Assembly: GCA_028690035.1 (NCBI GenBank)
Contig: JAQVCA010000004.1
Location: 186,001-250,000, forward strand
Length of the DNA: 64,000 nucleotides
Direction of reading: 5' to 3'
Source of the DNA: Comamonas sp.
GTDB taxonomy: Bacteria > Pseudomonadota > Gammaproteobacteria > Burkholderiales > Burkholderiaceae_C
Position numbers and translations under genes: made by a program. The notes under the pieces were generated by a model that saw nothing but the letters and a program-made list of their open reading frames with translations, was not told the origin of the DNA and did no database searches. Numbering within the stretch: position 1 is the stretch's first letter; the number at the start of each line of letters is the position of its first letter. This document shows, one piece after another, positions 35,796 to 41,866 of the stretch.

Positions 35796-36356
35796 TTACA
35801 GCCCCCTCGGGTGATCCGCAGGCACCACCCGAAACATTCTTTTGACGTATCGATCCAAGTATTCGTATTTGCTCAGCGGAATAGGGTCATCAAACTGGGT
35901 GTCGTACACCATGTCGCGATGCACCAGCACGAAGTGTGAACCGCAGATCCAGCCCGATTCATCGGGGGGCAGGCCAATCTGGTTAGCGTTGCTGGGTGAA
36001 TAGATGCTGACGGTGAACAAGTCGTCATGTGCCAGTAATTCATCGACGTAGTAGCGCAACCGGCGTAAATCGGTGGAGCAGTAGGCCAGCTTCATGCCGT
36101 GACGCTGGAGATAGCGCGACCAGCTGACGGGGTCCTGTGTGTTGACGTGGGCGCGAACCTCAAGGGGCTCTTCGCGGGTGAGCAGGCTCAGGCCCGTAGG
36201 GACACAGCTGCCCCCGACTTGCACACGTGGTGTCAGGCGTAAATGGTGAAAAAAAGCCGGTTCAGGCGATGACCAAAACGCACTGCTATGGTCAAAAACA
36301 GGGCGTGCAGAGGTTGCAGGGGCTGCGGCTGGGGAGTTGGCGGTGTGGTTGGTCAT
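35796..36356 (-). CDS. Candidate papain-like (C39/C70-like) cysteine peptidase
   Basis: A 186-residue protein. After a flexible, Ala/Pro/Ser-rich N-terminus of about 45 residues comes a small domain with the arrangement of papain-fold peptidases. Cys51 lies at the start of a helix (GGSCVPTGLSLL). His141 lies in a strand (GSHFVLVHRDMV) and Asp152 at the end of the next strand (VYDTQF). Between them, SIYSPSN and GWICGSHF give the typical core. No signal peptide is present, so it would act in the cytoplasm. It is middle gene of the minus-strand module 34993-36746. The peptidase call is inferred from motif order alone; a transglutaminase-like fold is an alternative. Confidence 0.6.
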   Translation of the reverse strand: MTNHTANSPAAAPATSARPVFDHSSAFWSSPEPAFFHHLRLTPRVQVGGSCVPTGLSLLTREEPLEVRAHVNTQDPVSWSRYLQRHGMKLAYCSTDLRRLRYYVDELLAHDDLFTVSIYSPSNANQIGLPPDESGWICGSHFVLVHRDMVYDTQFDDPIPLSKYEYLDRYVKRMFRVVPADHPRGL

Positions 36357-36422
36357 GGTGGTACGCAGTGATGGCGGGGGCTTTGTGCTCAGGGGCAAAA
36401 ACAGGGGGCGGAAAGCTGCGTT

Positions 36423-36746
36423 TTAGTCCTCGTCCTCATCCGTGCCCGACAGCTCATCGGCATGCATGAACTCTCTGAGGATGGATTTAGGAACTGGGCG
36501 GTAATTCATCATCACCTTGTGATCGACCACCGCGAAGTAGTCCCCCAGGTCGGCCATGATGAAGCCCAGCTCCAGCGCTGCATCCTTGATTTCTTCGATC
36601 GCTATGTCGTCCAAGCGGCGGCGCTGGGCAAGCTGGCGCAAGGTACTGCGGGCAATCTTGAAGCGCCCCCGGTTCTTACCGCCGAACTCCCTGTCGTAAA
36701 TTCTCTTGATCAACAGTGCGATCTCTTCGGGCATTTTTGCTTCCAT
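36423..36746 (-). CDS. Small hypothetical protein with acidic tail
   Basis: A 107-residue protein, unassigned. TAGGAG lies 8 bases before the ATG at 36746, so the start is well supported. A basic helical stretch (IKRIYDREFGGKNRGRFKIARSTLRQLAQRRRL) is followed by AIEEIKDAALELGFIMADLGDYFAVVDHKVMM, which looks like a winged-helix or small adaptor fold, and then by the acidic tail ELSGTDEDED. It is the first gene of the second accessory module, with an AT-rich upstream region, and could be a regulator of it. A DNA-binding role is possible but unproven. Confidence 0.68.
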   Translation of the reverse strand: MEAKMPEEIALLIKRIYDREFGGKNRGRFKIARSTLRQLAQRRRLDDIAIEEIKDAALELGFIMADLGDYFAVVDHKVMMNYRPVPKSILREFMHADELSGTDEDED

Positions 36747-36905
36747 AGCTTCGACTCCTAAAAATTGTCCATGGGTTTGTATAGTGATCTATGGAGAATT
36801 TTAGTTAAAAAATTATCCATTTCTAATTATTTTGATCTTTTTTTGGTGCGCAAATCAAATGCAACATTGAAGTTTTCAAATTTTTGGACATCTTTTTTTT
36901 GTCTT

Positions 36906-36985
36906 TTTTGGCCTCTAGCCCTTATCCAGCAAGCGCAGATAGCTATGAAAAAACCCCCGGCTCCGCATTTGCGGAGCCGGGGGTT
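36906..36985. terminator. Repeat-linked terminator, copy C
   Basis: Same lead as copy B (GGCCTCTAGCCCTTATCCAG, then CAAGCGCAGATAGCTATG) with a 13-bp GC stem (36954-36966 with 36971-36983, loop ATTT). The A run is intact; the opposite T run is shortened to TTGTG. Transcription arriving on the minus strand from the FAD hydroxylase gene would see the stem followed by T6. Confidence 0.88.
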
Positions 36986-37014
36986 GTGTGTGCTAGCGCG
37001 GTGCTCAGTTCGCT

Positions 37015-38292
37015 CTAGTCGCGTAAAAACGGCGGGCGTGGCAGCTGGCTGCGCAGCAGGCGCCAGGGGCTGCGCCCGGTCAGCTGGGCCACGATGGCCG
37101 CTTTAAGCGGGGGCAGGTGCTGCGCCCCGGCCAGGACGGCTTGGCGCAGCAGGCGCGGGCCGGGGTGGGCGTTGGTGAACAGTTTCACCACGGTGTTGGT
37201 GCCCTGGAAGATGGGCCAGGCGTGCAGGTGCTGGGCGCGGGCATAGGGTTGCAGCACGCTGGCGCTGCCCCAGTCGATGTCGGCATGCCAGGCGCCGACG
37301 ATGGCGGCGCTCAGGCGCTCGACCCCGGCCAGCCCCAGGTTGAAGCCGTGCGCGGTGACGGGGTGCATGCCCACGGCGGCATCGCCCAGCAGGGCAAAGC
37401 GCTGGCCGCTGAAGCGCTGCGCGTAGGTGGCCACCAGCGGGTAGTGGTGGCGCTCGCCCACCAGCTCCATGGGGCCCAGGCGGTGGTCGAAATGTTCTTG
37501 CACCTGCGCGGTGAAGTCTTCGGGGCTCAGCGCCAGCAGGCGCGCGATGTCGGCGCTGTCGCTGGTGACGACGGCAGAGCACAGCAAGTCGCCGGTATCC
37601 GGGTCGGGCTGCAGCGGCAGGATGGCCAGGGTGCGTTCGTAGCCAAAGCATTCGTGCGCGACGTCGTGGTGCTCTAGGGTGTGGCGCATGCGGCAGACGA
37701 TGACGCTGCGGCCAAAGTCGGTCAGCTGCGCGCCTACGCCCAGCATGCGGCGTACGCTGGAAAAGCGGCTGTCGGCGGCCACGACCAAGGGCGCGCGCAG
37801 CGGTGCGGCGTCGATGCGCATGCCGTTGTCTTGTACTTGGTAGTGGACCTGGGCGCAGTCGGGCAGCATCAGCACCTGGGTGACAGTGGCGTCGGTGAGC
37901 AGCTGCAGGCCCGGGGTGCCTTGTGCCTCTTCGTAAGCGCTGCGGCGCAGGGCGTGGTTGGGCACGATGCGGCCCAGCACGTCCATGTCGCTGCCGATGG
38001 TGTCGATGTCCAGCGTGGGGCGCGCACCCACAGGGCCATCGTGTACCACCGCTTGGCGGATGGCACCGCGCTCGTGCGGCAGCAGGCGCTGCCAGGTGCC
38101 CAGGCGCTCCAGGGTGGCAACGCTGGGGTGGGTGAGGGCGATTTCGCGCCCGTCGGGGGCCGGGTGGGCCAGTTGTGCTTCGGACTGCTGCTCCAGCACC
38201 GTAGCGTGCAAGCCCGCTTGGGCCAGGGACAAGGCCAGCGACAGACCCGCTGGGCCTGCACCCACAATCAGAACATCGGTATGCATGGACAT
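37015..38292 (-). CDS. UbiH/UbiF/VisC-family FAD-dependent hydroxylase (UbiM-like)
   Basis: A 425-residue flavoprotein monooxygenase. FAD-binding is shown by VLIVGAGPAGLSLALSLAQAG at residues 6-26 and by the GD motif FALLGDAAVGMHPVTAHGFNLGL. The latter's HPVTAHGFN wording is that of ubiquinone-pathway hydroxylases, especially UbiM. The likely job is hydroxylation of the ubiquinone ring, but UbiF and aromatic hydroxylases are close. Two ATGs lie at 38292 and 38286; neither has a good ribosome site. It is divergent from minC and is followed by terminator repeat C. Confidence 0.82.
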   Translation of the reverse strand: MSMHTDVLIVGAGPAGLSLALSLAQAGLHATVLEQQSEAQLAHPAPDGREIALTHPSVATLERLGTWQRLLPHERGAIRQAVVHDGPVGARPTLDIDTIGSDMDVLGRIVPNHALRRSAYEEAQGTPGLQLLTDATVTQVLMLPDCAQVHYQVQDNGMRIDAAPLRAPLVVAADSRFSSVRRMLGVGAQLTDFGRSVIVCRMRHTLEHHDVAHECFGYERTLAILPLQPDPDTGDLLCSAVVTSDSADIARLLALSPEDFTAQVQEHFDHRLGPMELVGERHHYPLVATYAQRFSGQRFALLGDAAVGMHPVTAHGFNLGLAGVERLSAAIVGAWHADIDWGSASVLQPYARAQHLHAWPIFQGTNTVVKLFTNAHPGPRLLRQAVLAGAQHLPPLKAAIVAQLTGRSPWRLLRSQLPRPPFLRD

Positions 38293-38342
38293 AGGAAAGA
38301 AGGTGGAGGTGGGCGTGCATTGTCGGCCCTTCTTTGACACGG

Positions 38343-38389
38343 TTGCGCAACTTGGCGCAAAGCCATATACCCCTGCCGTGGTTGCGCAA
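38343..38389. promoter_or_regulatory. Paired TTGCGCAA palindromes between ubiM-like gene and minC
   Basis: Two perfect 8-bp palindromes, TTGCGCAA at 38343-38350 and 38382-38389, with a near copy TGGCGCAA at 38353-38360. They lie in the 172-base divergent intergenic region and could be an operator. No regulator is assigned. Confidence 0.4.
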
Positions 38390-38464
38390 GGCCGTCAAGG
38401 TACACTCGCGCCCCTGCGTGACTGTTTTTTGAACTGCCCTTTTCTGCTTACTTTCCTTTTTGCC

Positions 38465-39217
38465 ATGGCCGTCGATTCACAGGGCGTTGCCCGCTCCAGC
38501 TTTGATCTCAAAAGCGCGCAGTTACCGGTCTTGGCCATTCTGCTGCGGGATGTGGATGTCACCACGCTGATTGCCGATCTGGCCCAGCGCTTGGCTGACG
38601 ATCCCGACTTCTTTGACAACGATCCGGTGCTCATCGACTTGCACTTGGTGCAGGACGCACCCGAGCCGATCGATTTTCCCAGGCTGCTGCAGGCATTGCG
38701 CCACCACCACACCTGCCCCGTGGCAGTGCGCGGTGGCTCGCCTGCGCAGATGCAGGCCGCCCAGGCTGCAGGGCTGGCCGTGGGCGACGATGCCGTGGTG
38801 GCGCGCCCGCCGGTGCGCGAGGTCGAGGTGGTGCGTGAAGTGCGCGTGGAGGTGCCGGTGCAGGTGGCTGTGGAGGCCCCGGCACGCCAGGCGTTGGTGA
38901 TCGACAAGCCTTTGCGCTCGGGTCAGCAGGTGTACGCCAAGGGCAGCGATCTGGTGGTGTTGGCCATGGTCAGCTTTGGTGCCGAGGTGATTGCCGATGG
39001 CAATGTCCATGTTTATGCACCGCTGCGTGGTCGCGCGGTGGCTGGTGCGCGCGGTAACACCGAGGCACGCATCTTCAGTACCTGCATGCAGCCGCAGCTG
39101 CTGTCGATCGCGGGCAGCTACCGTGCCCTGGAATCGGACCTGCCCCCGAACGTGGCAGGCAAACCCGCGCAGGCACGCCTGGATGGTGATCGCCTGGTGA
39201 TTGAGCCCCTGACCTGA
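38465..39217 (+). CDS. minC: Septum site-determining protein MinC
   Basis: A 250-residue inhibitor of FtsZ polymerisation, kept at the poles by MinDE. The N-terminal FtsZ-binding domain covers about residues 10-115. A linker carries the VREVEVVREVRVEVPVQV repeat. The C-terminal MinD-binding beta-helix (about 145-245) has RSGQQVYAKGSDLVVLAMVSFGAEVIADGNVHVYAPLRGRAVAG. The ATG at 38465 begins the recognisable domain, but no ribosome site precedes it. It leads the minCDE operon; minD follows 56 bases later. Confidence 0.92.
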   Translation: MAVDSQGVARSSFDLKSAQLPVLAILLRDVDVTTLIADLAQRLADDPDFFDNDPVLIDLHLVQDAPEPIDFPRLLQALRHHHTCPVAVRGGSPAQMQAAQAAGLAVGDDAVVARPPVREVEVVREVRVEVPVQVAVEAPARQALVIDKPLRSGQQVYAKGSDLVVLAMVSFGAEVIADGNVHVYAPLRGRAVAGARGNTEARIFSTCMQPQLLSIAGSYRALESDLPPNVAGKPAQARLDGDRLVIEPLT

Positions 39218-39273
39218 GCCTGCATGCCCAGCCCCCAGATTTCGGATATCGGATTGCTAAGGAAAAAGACCTT

Positions 39274-40086
39274 ATGAGCAAAATTATTGTTGTGACCTCC
39301 GGCAAGGGCGGCGTGGGCAAAACCACGACCAGCGCCAGCGTTGCCACAGGTTTGGCGTTGCGTGGCAAGAAAACAGCGGTGATCGATTTCGACGTGGGCC
39401 TGCGCAATCTGGACCTGATCATGGGCTGCGAGCGGCGCGTGGTGTACGACCTGATCAACGTCATCCAGGGCGAGGCCAACCTCAATCAGGCGCTGATCAA
39501 AGACAAGCAGTGCGAAAACCTGTTTGTGCTGGCCGCTTCGCAGACGCGCGACAAGGAGGCGCTGACCGAAGAGGGCGTGAAAAAGGTGCTGGACGATCTG
39601 ACCGAGATGGGCTTTGAGTACATCCTGTGCGACTCTCCGGCAGGGATCGAAAGTGGTGCGCTGCTGGCCATGCGCTACGCCGAGGAGGCCCTGGTCACGA
39701 CCAACCCCGAGGTGTCGTCTGTGCGCGACTCGGACCGTATTCTGGGCATGCTCAGCTCGCGCACCGATCGTGCCAAGCGCGGCGAGAGTGTGAAAGAGCA
39801 TCTGCTCATCACGCGCTACAACCCGGCGCGCGTGGAGGAGGGGCAGATGCTGTCCATCAAGGACATCGAGGACATTCTGCGCATCCCGCTGATTGGGGTG
39901 ATTCCTGAGTCGGAAATCGTGTTGCAGGCCTCCAACCAGGGCATTCCGGTGATCCATATGAAAAGCTCAGATGCCGCCCAGGCGTATGAGGATGTGGTGG
40001 CCCGTTTGCTGGGTGAAACACGCCCGATGCGTTTTACCGAAGCGGTCAAGCCCGGGTTGCTCAAGCGTCTTTTTGGTGGGAGGTAA
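39274..40086 (+). CDS. minD: Septum site-determining ATPase MinD
   Basis: A 270-residue membrane-associated ATPase. The deviant Walker A is KGGVGKTT at residues 11-18, switch regions are DFDVGLRNLDL and CDSPAGIE, and the C-terminal amphipathic membrane-targeting helix ends in GLLKRLFGGR. AAGGAAA precedes the ATG. It recruits MinC to the membrane, and MinE drives its oscillation. Confidence 0.97.
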   Translation: MSKIIVVTSGKGGVGKTTTSASVATGLALRGKKTAVIDFDVGLRNLDLIMGCERRVVYDLINVIQGEANLNQALIKDKQCENLFVLAASQTRDKEALTEEGVKKVLDDLTEMGFEYILCDSPAGIESGALLAMRYAEEALVTTNPEVSSVRDSDRILGMLSSRTDRAKRGESVKEHLLITRYNPARVEEGQMLSIKDIEDILRIPLIGVIPESEIVLQASNQGIPVIHMKSSDAAQAYEDVVARLLGETRPMRFTEAVKPGLLKRLFGGR

Positions 40087-40092
40087 ATCAGC

Positions 40093-40356
40093 ATGTCCAT
40101 TCTTTCCATGCTGCTGGGGGAGAAAAAAACGTCTGCCAACGTGGCGAAAGAGCGCCTGCAAATCATTTTGGCGCGCGAAAGCACCGGCGGCCCACGCACC
40201 CAGCCCGACTATCTGCCGGCACTGCAAAAAGAGTTGATGGCGGTGGTGTCCAAGTACGTCGAGATCAACCTGAACGATATCAAGGTCAACTTTGAGCGTC
40301 AGGACAATCTGGAGGTGCTGGAAGTCAAGGTGGAATTGCCCGACAGCGCACGCTAG
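40093..40356 (+). CDS. minE: Cell division topological specificity factor MinE
   Basis: An 87-residue protein that stimulates MinD ATPase. It has an N-terminal membrane-targeting segment ([13 protein letters not shown]), the MinD-contact helix [15 protein letters not shown] and the dimerisation domain [29 protein letters not shown]. The ATG is six bases after the minD stop. A GC-rich terminator follows 38 bases after its stop. Confidence 0.97.
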   Translation: MSILSMLLGEKKTSANVAKERLQIILARESTGGPRTQPDYLPALQKELMAVVSKYVEINLNDIKVNFERQDNLEVLEVKVELPDSAR

Positions 40357-40393
40357 GTGCCGGGAGGCAGGTGTATGGCATATCCCAACACAT

Positions 40394-40421
40394 AAGGCGG
40401 CCTGAAAGGCCGCCTTTGTTT
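40394..40421 (+). terminator. Terminator of minCDE
   Basis: AAGGCGGCCT (40394-40403) pairs perfectly with AGGCCGCCTT (40407-40416) around a 3-base loop and is followed by TGTTTTTG. It serves minE and may also act for the converging flavin reductase gene. Confidence 0.88.
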
Positions 40422-40451
40422 TTGATCGTGGCGCCCAGGATGTGCGCCAAT

Positions 40452-40985
40452 TTATGTGGGCTGTGGGGCCAGCTGCAGGCCCAGATGTCCGCCGTGGTAG
40501 AGCAAAGGGGCTGCGGGTTGGTGGCGGCACTGCATCACCTGACCGAGCATGATCATGTGGTCGCCGCCGTCGTAGCGGTTGCGCAGCACGCACTCAAAGA
40601 CCGCTGCCGCACCGTCCAGGATGGGCACGCCCTGGGCGTTGGGTTGCCAGGCGACATGATCAAAGCGATCGGACATTTTGGAAGAAAAGCGCAGCGCCAA
40701 GTCGATCTGGTTCAGCGCCAGCACGTGGATGGCGTAATGCTGGCTGCGCTCAAACACCGGGCGCAGTGCCGTGGCGCGGCCCAGGCACCACAGCACCAGC
40801 GGTGGTGCCAGCGATACCGAACTGAACGAACTGACCGTCATGCCCACGGGCTGGCCCTGGGCATCGGCGGTGGTGACGATGGTCACCCCGGTGGCAAATT
40901 GCCCCAGGGCATCGCGCAACTGGCGCTCGGTAAACGGGACGGGGTGTGGGTTGGGGGGAGCGGTGGTGGTGGGCAGGGTGGTCAT
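40452..40985 (-). CDS. Flavin reductase-like protein (HpaC/NtaB type)
   Basis: A 177-residue FMN/FAD-binding split-barrel protein. Landmarks are RDALGQFATGVTIVT near residues 24-38, GMTVSSFSSVSLAPPLVLWCLGR, the FAVHVLA-like AIHVLALNQ and the C-terminal LLYHGGHLGLQL. Such enzymes supply reduced flavin to two-component monooxygenases. None adjoins it; SsuD at 24277 is the only such oxygenase in the window. It converges on minE and is divergent from the metallo-hydrolase gene. Confidence 0.85.
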   Translation of the reverse strand: MTTLPTTTAPPNPHPVPFTERQLRDALGQFATGVTIVTTADAQGQPVGMTVSSFSSVSLAPPLVLWCLGRATALRPVFERSQHYAIHVLALNQIDLALRFSSKMSDRFDHVAWQPNAQGVPILDGAAAVFECVLRNRYDGGDHMIMLGQVMQCRHQPAAPLLYHGGHLGLQLAPQPT

Positions 40986-41176
40986 GCAAATAGTGGCGGG
41001 TGACGCCAGCGTGCGTGCGACAAGAGGCGCAGGCTGATTCAGGAGATGGGCGCGATTATCCTGTTTGTCACAAAGATGGTGTATGCCATGGCCATCTGGC
41101 GCGCATGGGGTGATTTGTTGGTAACTTCTGCGCCTGTTCCTGTTTGCCTTGAAACCGTGAAAGAAAGCGACTTGCC

Positions 41177-41815
41177 ATGCTGCATTACCACACCATCCCC
41201 GTGACGGCTTTTCAACAAAACTGCTCCCTGCTGTGGTGCGACCAGACGCACGAGGCGGCGGTCATCGATCCCGGCGGCGATCTGGACACCATCCTGGCCC
41301 AGGTGCAGCAGCGTGGCCTGCACCTGGTGGCGATCTGGCTGACGCATGCGCATATCGACCATGCCGGTGGCACCGCCGAGCTGAGCGCGCGCCTGCAGCT
41401 GCCTATCGTGGGCCCGCACCAGGGCGACCAGTTCTGGATCGATGGCCTGCCCCAGCAAAGTATCCGCTTTGGTTTTCCGCCTGCAGGCGCTTTCGTGCCC
41501 ACGCGCTGGCTGCAGGATGGCGACACCGTGCAGGTGGGCCAGGAGGTGCTGCACGTACGCCATACCCCGGGCCACACACCTGGCCACGTGGTGTTCCACG
41601 CGCCGCAAATCCAGCGCTGCTTTGTGGGCGATGTGCTGTTTGCGGGCAGCATCGGACGCACGGATTTTCCGCAGGGCAACCACCAGCAGCTCATTGACAG
41701 CATCACCCAGCGTCTGTGGCCCATGGGCAATGAGACGGTGTTCATCCCCGGCCATGGCCCCGAGAGCAGCTTTGGCCACGAGCGGCGCACCAACCCGTTT
41801 GTGGGCAATACCTGA
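41177..41815 (+). CDS. Metallo-beta-lactamase-fold hydrolase (glyoxalase II/YcbL type)
   Basis: A 212-residue dinuclear metal hydrolase. Metal ligands are seen in order: THAHIDHAGG (HxHxDH, residues about 56-61), HTPGHTPGH and the GDVLFAGSIGRTDFP Asp, then the final His in FIPGHGPESS. The short length without the C-terminal helical domain of true GloB matches the YcbL group that hydrolyses thioesters such as S-lactoylglutathione. The ATG at 41177 begins the domain. It is followed by a 51-base gap to the GGDEF-EAL gene. Confidence 0.88.
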   Translation: MLHYHTIPVTAFQQNCSLLWCDQTHEAAVIDPGGDLDTILAQVQQRGLHLVAIWLTHAHIDHAGGTAELSARLQLPIVGPHQGDQFWIDGLPQQSIRFGFPPAGAFVPTRWLQDGDTVQVGQEVLHVRHTPGHTPGHVVFHAPQIQRCFVGDVLFAGSIGRTDFPQGNHQQLIDSITQRLWPMGNETVFIPGHGPESSFGHERRTNPFVGNT

Positions 41816-41866
41816 TAGTGGGAGGCGCTGGCGCGGTGTAGGCTGGTGTGGATGCAAGGACAGCTC

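Noticed and set aside
30787-36985. Integron attC sites or a CRISPR array as explanation for the three direct repeats
   Set aside because: Repeats are kilobases apart with whole operons between, lack attC core sites, and have a strong terminator structure; no integrase or cas gene is present.
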